Virus record (IMG/VR): IMGVR_UViG_3300038856_000046
Coordinates: 1 to 30,924 of that record
Reading direction: 5' to 3' (one strand)
From: a virus
Length of the DNA: 30,924 nucleotides
Below are positions 23,997 to 30,482 of this stretch, piece by piece. Numbering within the stretch: position 1 is the first letter of the stretch; the number at the start of each line of letters is the position of its first letter. Made by a program: the position numbers and the translations under genes. A model generated the notes under the pieces. That model had not been told where the DNA came from, made no database searches, and saw nothing but the letters and a program-made list of their open reading frames with translations.

Positions 23997-24188
23997 CTAC
24001 TTATAAAGAATTACCTTTATGGTCCAAGATTTAAATCCTGCTTCTTGAGCTAATTCGTGAAGAGTCTCGACTACTTCATTAGATGAACTGTAAGTTACAC
24101 CATGAATTCCTTTAATCTCCCATACACCTTCCTCGTTTTTCTCACCATAGGTGTGAAGTTCGTTATCCTCATCGTAAAGCTCAATCAT
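23997..24188 (-). CDS. Small unknown protein, 63 aa
   Basis: I choose ATG 24188 with AGGAG at six to seven bases; an upstream start at 24245 would overlap the exonuclease end without a site. The protein begins MIELYDEDNELHTYGEKNEE and continues with a strand-turn-helix (THELAQEAG-type segment). No family is recognised. Confidence 0.6.
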   Translation of the reverse strand: MIELYDEDNELHTYGEKNEEGVWEIKGIHGVTYSSSNEVVETLHELAQEAGFKSWTIKVILYK

Positions 24189-24198
24189 TTCAATTCTC

Positions 24199-24789
24199 CT
24201 ACTCTTGGAATAAGGGACCAAACTGCTCGACATACATAGGTTCAATCATATCGAAAATTTCAGACGTCGCTACAGCATCTTGCATACAATAGTCATACAT
24301 TAGCTGTAGTGGAACATATTGCCATCCCATAGTTTTGATGATATTCGCCATCAAGGGATGCATTCTCTTACCTTCTCCATTGCAAAAATATTTATGTAGA
24401 TAGTCTAGTTTTTTACTGACAATGTTTTCATCTATCATATTAGCTAGAACCATAACATCTGCAAATCTGCCATTTAAAGGTAAACCTAAATCTTCAAAAT
24501 CTTGCAAATCGTGTGAAGCATTTTGAAAAACTCTTAATTTATGATTTTGAAGTAATTTAGCTGTAGCAATATAAATTTCTTCATTAATATTTCCTTCTTC
24601 TAAATGTCCTATAGGAAAATACATTCCTAGTTTGAGATAAGCTATCGCAAATCCGAGAAATCTATCAGTAATTGGATCTTTTTCTGTGTCAACTGCAATA
24701 TGTGAAACTGTCTCTAAATAGCTTAAAAAGCGTAAGTAGTCCTCCGAACTAGGAAGCTCTACCATCCCTATATTCAATTTAAGAGACAT
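24199..24789 (-). CDS. DEDDy 3'-5' exonuclease (split PolA proofreading domain)
   Basis: The 196-aa protein has all five marks of DEDDy exonucleases: D34 and E36 in IAVDTEKDP, D94 in NASHDLQDF, and Y167-x3-D171 in DYCMQDAVATSEIF. It therefore resembles the exonuclease domain of bacterial Pol I, encoded here as its own gene. It would proofread newly made DNA, presumably with the exonuclease-less PolA of the same operon (18650-19840). Start ATG 24789 has AGGGAGG upstream and overlaps the helicase stop. A repeated-word copy (24267) sits in the D171 motif, encoding AVA. Confidence 0.88.
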   Translation of the reverse strand: MSLKLNIGMVELPSSEDYLRFLSYLETVSHIAVDTEKDPITDRFLGFAIAYLKLGMYFPIGHLEEGNINEEIYIATAKLLQNHKLRVFQNASHDLQDFEDLGLPLNGRFADVMVLANMIDENIVSKKLDYLHKYFCNGEGKRMHPLMANIIKTMGWQYVPLQLMYDYCMQDAVATSEIFDMIEPMYVEQFGPLFQE

Positions 24790-26482
24790 GCTTCCTCCCT
24801 AATTGAAGAAGATCACTAGGCTTAACCTCTTCCTCAATTTTGTTAACTATTTTGAAATCTCTGTTATCTGTTCTCTCCAATAAGACACTATTAGCATCCC
24901 GTGTTAGTCTATTCTTAAAGCTATTAAGTTTAAACTTATTTCCTGTCATAGGATTTAGATTAAGAACAGTTTGTGCATTTGCTACAATGTAAACTGATCC
25001 AAAGGCATCATAGAAATCGTTAGGTTTTTTAGATTCTGCTGCTCCAGGTTTTCTTGGATGGTGTACGAAAAAATAACCACAGCCTCTATCTTTCCTTAAA
25101 TCTTCATTTAAGAAACTATTTAATCTCTTAATTTCGTTATCACTACTGATATCTCCATATAATGCAGCACCTAAAGAATCTACAATTAATAATTTAATTT
25201 CATATTGATCTATATATTTTAGTATCTCTATTTGTTGATCAGGAATATCAAAAGGATAAGCATGTCCTATAGGCCAAACAAAGAAATTCTCTTGTAACTT
25301 TCGAGCTTCTTCTTCAGGAACCTTCATGTCATAGAAGAATTCTTTTAACTCATCATGTGGCATTTCTAAGGAAACGAAGCCAACTCTTAACTGCTTCTCT
25401 ATAGGCCAATGTAAAAATTGTTCCCTACCGGCCGCTACAGCCATGCCCATTCTTAATGACCACATACTCTTACCGACTCCGGGTGGTCCAAATATTAGTC
25501 CTGATCCTGCTACGGGGATGACTCCTGGAATAACCCATCTTAGTCTAATATCTGTAGTCATAAAATCTAAGAATCTGTAGATTGTAGATTGATCTGTTAT
25601 TTCTAATGTATGTGCATTCTTTCCTCTAATATAGCTTATTAATCCTTCAAGGCGTCTATCTCTATCTGTTCTATCTTTGAACTTTCCCCAGCGTTCATCT
25701 GCATCTAGTAGAACTACGAAGACCTCTTCATTAGACATACCCATTTCTACACATTCAAAAGCCAGTCTAGTTAGAGCAGCAGAACGATCAGGAGTTACTC
25801 GTTCCTCATCTATATTGAGCTGATCTACTGTTTTAGTTAGAAGCTCATAAGCATCATTTGACCATTTGTATTTAGCTACAAGAGTTAGAAGTGAAGGAAG
25901 TTTTGTCTTATCTATGTTGATAGAAGCTGTAGCGGGGGGTTCAGGTAGAAACTTAAAATCATCTAAAGTATAAACACCTATAGAAGTTTTGATAAGTTTT
26001 GTAGTTAATTGTCTTTTGTGATTAAAAGTTTCTGGAGGTCTAAGAACTACTGCATAATCCCAAACTGATAAATCTGCATCTAGCGCATAAGCTAATCTTT
26101 TAGTTACATCTTCAATTTCAACTACATTATTCGTGAATTTATCTAGTTTCCAATACCAATGTTCGTGTCCGGATTTGCTTGAACAGATTCTTAGTGTAGG
26201 CTCTAATTGAAAACTTTCAGGAGCATTGCCATCAAACTCTGTCCAGATATAGTTAGTTCCTTTGAAAGTTCTGGGTGAAACTCTTTTAGCTGTAAAAAGT
26301 ACAGGAGAAATATAAACGTCGCGTGAAGAGTGATCTTTTAAGTGAGTTATAAGGTTATCGCGATGTAGTGGCCATTCGAAAAAATGTGGTAACCATCTCT
26401 TACTCTCCATTACTGGAGAATAAACATATCCCGTTTTATCTCCATATAACTCATCTAGGAAATCAGGTATATCCATAAGCAT
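24779..26482 (-). CDS. AEP-type primase fused to RecA-like helicase
   Basis: The 567-aa protein has an archaeo-eukaryotic-primase-like N-terminus with WTEFDG (residues about 80-85) and SSKSGHEHWYW (101-111), the typical acidic and S-x-x-G-x-H-x-x-W motifs. A linker follows at about 180-300. The RecA/RepA-like helicase domain has Walker A GPPGVGKS at about 332-339, Walker B LLIVDSLG at 432-439, and FFVHHPRK near 471-478. It would prime and unwind phage DNA, so no separate DnaB or DnaG is needed. ATG 26482 has AGGAG at a short distance. It lies between the ssDNA-binding and exonuclease genes. It contains two repeated-word copies (25432 minus, 25926 plus). Confidence 0.85.
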   Translation of the reverse strand: MLMDIPDFLDELYGDKTGYVYSPVMESKRWLPHFFEWPLHRDNLITHLKDHSSRDVYISPVLFTAKRVSPRTFKGTNYIWTEFDGNAPESFQLEPTLRICSSKSGHEHWYWKLDKFTNNVVEIEDVTKRLAYALDADLSVWDYAVVLRPPETFNHKRQLTTKLIKTSIGVYTLDDFKFLPEPPATASINIDKTKLPSLLTLVAKYKWSNDAYELLTKTVDQLNIDEERVTPDRSAALTRLAFECVEMGMSNEEVFVVLLDADERWGKFKDRTDRDRRLEGLISYIRGKNAHTLEITDQSTIYRFLDFMTTDIRLRWVIPGVIPVAGSGLIFGPPGVGKSMWSLRMGMAVAAGREQFLHWPIEKQLRVGFVSLEMPHDELKEFFYDMKVPEEEARKLQENFFVWPIGHAYPFDIPDQQIEILKYIDQYEIKLLIVDSLGAALYGDISSDNEIKRLNSFLNEDLRKDRGCGYFFVHHPRKPGAAESKKPNDFYDAFGSVYIVANAQTVLNLNPMTGNKFKLNSFKNRLTRDANSVLLERTDNRDFKIVNKIEEEVKPSDLLQLGRKHVS

Positions 26483-26507
26483 CTGTCTCCTAGATTCTGC
26501 AATTAAT

Positions 26508-26539
26508 TGGGTAGGGCGACTCTGAAGTCGCCCTACCCA
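26508..26539 (-). terminator. Strong hairpin between SSB and primase-helicase genes
   Basis: A perfect 14-bp inverted repeat (TGGGTAGGGCGACT and its complement) encloses a four-base loop. It directly follows the ssDNA-binding protein stop. The leftward tail (ATTAATTGC) is only moderately T-rich, so this may be a partial terminator, an RNA-processing or stabilising hairpin, or a DNA element. It would let SSB be made in excess over the helicase. Confidence 0.7.
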
Positions 26540-26544
26540 TCAAC

Positions 26545-27030
26545 TTAGAAAGCTTCGTCAGCGCGGCGAACCCACTTCACATTAGTGTATTCGTTATCGT
26601 CGCCACTATTTTTTACACCCAAATCAACCTCGATATTAAGAAGAACCTTAGGGTCCCAGTCTTCATTTAACTCTGATTCCGGAACACCTAAACCAGTGCT
26701 AACAACTGTCCCGTCAGGTTTACTCCATCCACAGAGCCGCCGCTTTACATTAGTGTTGTTGCGATCCACAATTCCCTGTTCTTCCGGAGACAAAGATGCA
26801 TATGTCTCTTCGTCCATTTCAGGATAAATAGTAAACCATTCGGTAACAAGCTTTCCATAATACTTGTTACCTTTATCAGTGATTTTGTAACTGATAATTA
26901 GTTGAGTCTTCTCTTTTTCCTTATTCTCTACGATCTTTGCTGACTCGACTACTCCAGTGTACTCGCCTTCTTCAACAAAGAAAGGATTAGTAGAAACATT
27001 GCGCGCATCTAACTTTCCGAAAATTCCCAT
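26545..27030 (-). CDS. ssDNA-binding protein (DUF669-type)
   Basis: The 161-aa protein has the pattern FFVEEGEYTGVVESAKIVEN followed by TQLIISYKITDKGNKYYGKL, an OB-fold-like core seen in DUF669 phage proteins, and an acidic C-terminal half. It ends with acidic and aromatic residues (RADEAF), like SSB C-terminal tips that recruit replication proteins. It would coat ssDNA at the fork. It starts in a TAATG overlap with the RecA-like ATPase gene and is followed by a strong hairpin. This is a typical phage recombination-replication gene pair. Confidence 0.78.
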   Translation of the reverse strand: MGIFGKLDARNVSTNPFFVEEGEYTGVVESAKIVENKEKEKTQLIISYKITDKGNKYYGKLVTEWFTIYPEMDEETYASLSPEEQGIVDRNNTNVKRRLCGWSKPDGTVVSTGLGVPESELNEDWDPKVLLNIEVDLGVKNSGDDNEYTNVKWVRRADEAF

Positions 27031-27788
27031 TATAGAACAATCTCCCTGTATGCTTTAATGAACTCTTCTAAGTCCATTACGCCTGAAATTCCACTAACTC
27101 TTGACTTGGCTACGCAATAACTGGCTGTTTCGCTTACATTAACCGTAACTTTATCCCTGCCTTTCGTTTCAATATATCCAATAATGCTTGCAGGTTTACT
27201 TATAATTTCCCAGGTTTTTCCTGGAAGACTAGGACGTAGCGTCATATCTGTATCTTGAGTTACTTTAATTGGTGAGTTAACGTGAGCTGTGAAAATAATG
27301 TGGGCTGGAAGTGTCATTAATCTGTTTAACGCGGGCTGGAAAGCATCACGAATAACCATATAGTCAATCATGGCTTTAGTCGTTACACCTTTTAGTTCGG
27401 GATTTATTGTAGAAAGTTTTTCTCTAAATTTACCCGCCCAAGAAGCATCTTTAAGAAGTAAATCACCAAAGCGATCAACCATTGAAGTAATGGGATCAGC
27501 GATTATGGTATCATAGCCTGAGTAATCAATGTAGTCCAACTCACTCAGACCATCATAAATTCTCAGATCTATTATGTTTCTAAGAGCTTTGTTTTCAGGT
27601 TTAAAAAGAACATCCCATGAATGGTCTGCACTAATTAACAACCCTCGCTCTTTAACCATGCGACAGGCTGTAGTAGTTTTGCGCTTACCTGTTTGACCAT
27701 AGAGAATAGTTGTTCTGTGCAGAGGCAGCTCAACTTGATCCAGAGGAAAAACTTCTGCCTTTGGCTTTTCTTCTATCTTTTCAGTCAT
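27030..27788 (-). CDS. RecA-like ATPase (Sak4-type, AAA_24-like)
   Basis: The 252-aa protein has a P-loop ILYGQTGKRKTTT at about residues 28-40, a Walker B-type YDTIIADP at about 93-100, and HIIFTAHV in the C-terminal half. This is the layout of Sak4-like phage recombination ATPases that promote strand annealing or pairing. The P-loop has Arg36 where Gly is usual before Lys37-Thr38. It is flanked by a Cas4-like nuclease and an ssDNA-binding protein, the standard recombination module. The N-terminus is Glu/Lys-rich. Confidence 0.8.
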   Translation of the reverse strand: MTEKIEEKPKAEVFPLDQVELPLHRTTILYGQTGKRKTTTACRMVKERGLLISADHSWDVLFKPENKALRNIIDLRIYDGLSELDYIDYSGYDTIIADPITSMVDRFGDLLLKDASWAGKFREKLSTINPELKGVTTKAMIDYMVIRDAFQPALNRLMTLPAHIIFTAHVNSPIKVTQDTDMTLRPSLPGKTWEIISKPASIIGYIETKGRDKVTVNVSETASYCVAKSRVSGISGVMDLEEFIKAYREIVL

Positions 27789-27937
27789 TGCTCGTCCTTT
27801 ATTTGCCTGATAGCTTGATTTAAAATATTGTCAATTAAGTTCTCAAGTTTTTTGTCTGCCTGTTTTCTATATAATTCTATTAAAGTGTCCATCATAAATT
27901 CATATTCTTTATCTTTTAAAGTTAGTTGCATAATCAT
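27785..27937 (-). CDS. Small helical protein, 50 aa
   Basis: ATG 27937 lies in an ATGA overlap with the nuclease stop, and TGA overlaps the ATPase ATG. The product begins MIMQLTLKDKEYEFMMDTLI and ends with a helix, NQAIRQIKDEQ. It is all-helical with balanced charge. No family is recognised. Position between two recombination genes suggests an accessory factor. A possible promoter lies inside it at 27807-27834. Confidence 0.6.
   Translation of the reverse strand: MIMQLTLKDKEYEFMMDTLIELYRKQADKKLENLIDNILNQAIRQIKDEQ
27807..27834 (-). promoter_or_regulatory. Possible internal promoter
   Basis: On the - strand TTGACA (27829-27834) is followed after 16 bases by TATCAG (27807-27812). It points toward the ATPase and ssDNA-binding genes. 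The -10 has one strong deviation at the last base. In AT-rich DNA this could arise by chance. Confidence 0.3.
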
Positions 27938-28752
27938 TGTTCGTATCCGTAATCATTAGTAGTAAATTCAGCCAGGAAAGTTTTACTAGCGTCTTTTCCA
28001 TTAGCCTCAAGATTGCATGGATAAGAGTAACGACAAAATGCACAAGTGTTGTTATCAAAAGTTCTGAAAGCCAACTCTCGTTGTTCTGCTACGGTTTTAG
28101 ACTTAAATTCTTGAAGCTCGATTGCTGCTAATGTAAATTCACGACGTAAAATTTTAAATTTTTCAGAAGATGGAGTATAGGGTTTAGATGTAATTTCGCC
28201 TGTTGTTAAATTAAAGAAGCGTAGAATGCTTTGAGAGACGTTCTCTCCCATTTCTCGCATCCAACCAGCATAAAGGTCTAGCTGAACATAGCGAGATTTC
28301 TTTTTTTCACTCCACATTTTTTCAATAAATTTAAAATCTTCTAGAGTTAAAAATCCTCCTTTAAACAGCCATCCGTAGTCTGGAGTAAAACCTACCCAAA
28401 GGTCAAAAGCTTCTACTAATGGATGTTTGAAAACTTGTTCAATGTAAACAGACTCGACATTACTAAAGTCAAGTGTATCCACATGTTTACAAACCAGTCC
28501 CCAAGTCTTAATGATAATTGGATCTTCAGTTTCTTCTCTAGTTAAGTCCTTTGTGATAGTTCGCTTAGCTTCTTCATGTGAAACCCCCGCTAAACGACTT
28601 TCAAGATAGGTTTGCATCATGCGATGCCCCATCTTTCCTCGTCTAAGTGCAGGACTTTCTTCAATAGGGATAAATCCTAAAGTATAATTGTAATAGTAAC
28701 TTTTGCGACATCTTTGCCAGGTGTTAAGCTCACTAAAAGAAACAATTGTCAT
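27934..28752 (-). CDS. Cas4/RecB-like PD-(D/E)XK nuclease
   Basis: The 272-aa protein begins IVSFSELNTWQRCRKSYYY, the N-terminal signature of Cas4/RecB exonucleases. It has GKMGHRM, D in GFTPDYGWLF, TLEDFKF (the E-x-K equivalent) and VQLDLYAGWM (the Q-x3-Y motif). Cysteine 15 together with CAFC and SYPC near residues 235-245 can hold a 4Fe-4S cluster as in Cas4. No CRISPR array or other cas gene is in the window. It would resect DNA ends for recombination with the neighbouring ATPase. ATG 28752 is in an ATGA overlap. Confidence 0.85.
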   Translation of the reverse strand: MTIVSFSELNTWQRCRKSYYYNYTLGFIPIEESPALRRGKMGHRMMQTYLESRLAGVSHEEAKRTITKDLTREETEDPIIIKTWGLVCKHVDTLDFSNVESVYIEQVFKHPLVEAFDLWVGFTPDYGWLFKGGFLTLEDFKFIEKMWSEKKKSRYVQLDLYAGWMREMGENVSQSILRFFNLTTGEITSKPYTPSSEKFKILRREFTLAAIELQEFKSKTVAEQRELAFRTFDNNTCAFCRYSYPCNLEANGKDASKTFLAEFTTNDYGYEQ

Positions 28753-29003
28753 TGTTTTAAAGCCTCTTCTACTCTTCTAATCATTCCTTCTGAAGTTTCA
28801 ACTGTAAATCCAGTAGCTAGAAATTTTGATGCGTATTCATGCATGAGATGGTGAGCTGCTCGTATGTCATTTAATTCTGCTGTATCATCTGCCTCAACGC
28901 AAGTATGATTTTCACTATGTAATCGACATATGTGGTTTCTAATTAGAATAGTTGCCACTTCTAAATAAGCTAATCTTTCTAAAATTTCCTCTTCCCTTGC
29001 CAT
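28749..29003 (-). CDS. First gene of the leftward operon, 84 aa, unknown
   Basis: I start it at ATG 29003, not at an earlier TTG at 29039, because that TTG is part of a promoter -35. The ATG has no ribosome-binding sequence and lies about where transcription would begin, implying a leaderless mRNA. The protein (MAREEEILERLAYLEVATIL..., 84 aa) is helical, with four histidines near Cys residues in the middle (RLHSENHTC). No family is recognised. It precedes the Cas4-like nuclease by an ATGA overlap. Confidence 0.68.
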   Translation of the reverse strand: MAREEEILERLAYLEVATILIRNHICRLHSENHTCVEADDTAELNDIRAAHHLMHEYASKFLATGFTVETSEGMIRRVEEALKQ

Positions 29004-29010
29004 AGAGATG

Positions 29011-29039
29011 ATGATACCACAGGTTTTATGACTTGTCAA
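29011..29039 (-). promoter_or_regulatory. Sigma70-type promoter for leaderless transcript
   Basis: On the - strand TTGACA (29034-29039) is separated by exactly 17 bases from TATCAT (29011-29016). It sits in the only gap (38 bases) between the lipoprotein gene and the next gene. The expected start of transcription, seven bases beyond the -10, falls at or next to the ATG at 29003. It probably drives the replication and lysis genes leftward. Confidence 0.82.
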
Positions 29040-29041
29040 CT

Positions 29042-29596
29042 CTACTTTTTCTGCGCTAAACTAAATCCAGATCCATTAGGTTGGGTACAAGTTTGAAGCA
29101 CTAGGTCATAATTAAATAGTAACTCCGGAGGTTTTGCTCCTCTGTCCTCTACCCAATGATGACCTGTAATAACATAACTCCCGCTACACGGGCCAGATTC
29201 GATAACTACTGTAACTCTTTCAGCTATATTATCTAACCAATGCCAACCATCTACATCATGTCCAGCAATAACACAAGTCTTATCATGGTAGATAAACCAG
29301 GTAACTAACTTACCATCATCAAGCACACTCTGGTCTAAAAAGGCTGTTGTAGGCCATAATGAAATTGTAGTCGGAGGTTTAGGTTCAGGTTTAGATTCAG
29401 GTTTAGGTTTAGAAAGCTCAGGAGGCTCAGGAGCAGGAGATATTTCAGGTGGAATAGCATAGGATTTTACTTCTCTAGGAATAGGCAGAATAGGCTCTAT
29501 TTCGGCAGGCGGTGTAGTGGGTGTAGCGGTAGGTTCAATTTGTTCTGCAGAACAGCCCACTACAGCTATAAGAGCTAATAGAAGTAGTTTTTTCAT
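29042..29596 (-). CDS. Sortase-like lipoprotein
   Basis: I start at ATG 29596 (AAGGA about nine bases upstream), giving 184 aa; a longer frame from 29638 lacks a signal. Residues 1-15 are a lipoprotein signal (MKKLLLLALIAVVGC, lipobox Cys15), so the protein is exported and lipid-anchored. A Pro/Glu/Lys linker follows (about 22-78). The domain at about 97-184 looks like a class D/E/F sortase: VIAGH (His113), then W..L..I, then LVLQTC (Cys170). The usual Arg about eight residues after the Cys is missing (QPNGSGFSLAQKK). Function may be wall attachment or, by analogy to phage lipoproteins, superinfection exclusion. The Arg loss could mean a pseudoenzyme. Confidence 0.72.
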   Translation of the reverse strand: MKKLLLLALIAVVGCSAEQIEPTATPTTPPAEIEPILPIPREVKSYAIPPEISPAPEPPELSKPKPESKPEPKPPTTISLWPTTAFLDQSVLDDGKLVTWFIYHDKTCVIAGHDVDGWHWLDNIAERVTVVIESGPCSGSYVITGHHWVEDRGAKPPELLFNYDLVLQTCTQPNGSGFSLAQKK

Positions 29597-29597
29597 T

Positions 29598-30482
29598 TTA
29601 TTTATCCTTAATTTGGATATGTTGCTCTGTTTGACCAAAATTTAGACTGCCTCTGGTGTGTTGAGGAATAAAGAACCTACCACTATATTTTCCAAATAGT
29701 AACCCTTTACCATTGACACCATACTCTGCAAAGTGACCTCTAACTGTGTGTAGAGGCTTACCTGTACCTTCGGGGCGAAAGCGGGAAGTACCTCGCTGAT
29801 AACTAAGACCCACAGGAAAAACGGATATATGAGAGACTCTTAATCCTGTACGTGCTATACGACGGCGTTCTGCTCTTGGTCGCTTAGGTTCTACTAATTT
29901 GACATTTCGACAATTCATAAAATTAATAGTTTGTAAAAGAGTTAGTTCAATAAATTCTGTTGCTTCTTTAGGAAATTCTATAAAATCTGCCCAATGTAAA
30001 TCTGCTGGTCTGCCATCTTCATAAATGGCCCAATTCATTTTTCGCAAAGGACCATAAACTTTATTAGAAGGTCTAGGACGAGCCCATACAGTAGTGTTGG
30101 TAATCCATTTTACGTTATTCCAGTCAATTTTATTTTGACTTTTCCATTTCCAATCTTTAAGCTTTTGATAGTCTTTAACAACAGTATCTAATTCTTTTGC
30201 CTCCACAGTGAACATGCTAGCAAGAATCAGATTATTGTAAGAGTTTTTATAGCCAATAATTACATTTTCCCAAGGTGGAGTTAAGATATGCTCATCATAT
30301 AAATCAAAAGCTCGATCCGCATTCAGAATACGATTATAGACAGCTGTAGCGTCCACTATCGTATTTCTACCCAATTCAGTTTCCTTTATAGCTGCCATAA
30401 GCAGTGTATCATCTTTTACAGTACGTACTATTCTAGAAGCTAAGATATCCGCTACAGCCTCAGCTATCTGATCCGCAGTCAT
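29598..30482 (-). CDS. Conserved-type phage protein with RGHF...HTRG tail, 294 aa
   Basis: Start ATG 30482 has GGGGAG six bases upstream; an earlier GTG has no site. The N-terminus is helical (MTADQIAEAVADILASRIVR), containing a repeated-word copy at 30449. The C-terminal part reads TVRGHFAEYG, GLLFGKYSGRFFIPQHTRGS and ends QHIQIKDK. The tail recalls a conserved C-terminus common in unknown proteins of Gram-positive phages; I do not know its biochemical role. A basic middle (RPRAERRRIARTG) could bind nucleic acid. It is followed after one base by the lipoprotein gene. Confidence 0.65.
   Translation of the reverse strand: MTADQIAEAVADILASRIVRTVKDDTLLMAAIKETELGRNTIVDATAVYNRILNADRAFDLYDEHILTPPWENVIIGYKNSYNNLILASMFTVEAKELDTVVKDYQKLKDWKWKSQNKIDWNNVKWITNTTVWARPRPSNKVYGPLRKMNWAIYEDGRPADLHWADFIEFPKEATEFIELTLLQTINFMNCRNVKLVEPKRPRAERRRIARTGLRVSHISVFPVGLSYQRGTSRFRPEGTGKPLHTVRGHFAEYGVNGKGLLFGKYSGRFFIPQHTRGSLNFGQTEQHIQIKDK

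Larger units (their letters stand above)
277..30458. repeat. Dispersed 10-base word G(C/G)TGTAGCGG, 20 core copies
   Basis: Hand-counted copies of TGTAGCG with flanks, given by start of the 10-mer. On the + strand: 277, 540, 2264, 2749, 3916, 7449, 12656, 13193, 16291, 17347, 17815, 21750, 25926, 29520, 30343. On the - strand: 19207, 24267, 25432, 29181, 30449. Fifteen contain TGTAGCGG; the rest have A or T as the last base. At about 38 percent GC fewer than one TGTAGCGG is expected on both strands together. Copies occur in virion, replication and lysis genes and in several reading frames. It contains AGCGG, the Bacillus subtilis Chi sequence. Confidence 0.85.

Noticed and set aside
29379-29412. 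Short tandem repeat of GGTTTAGGTTCA type
   Set aside because: It encodes the Pro-Lys/Glu linker of the lipoprotein and is sufficiently explained by that low-complexity protein segment.
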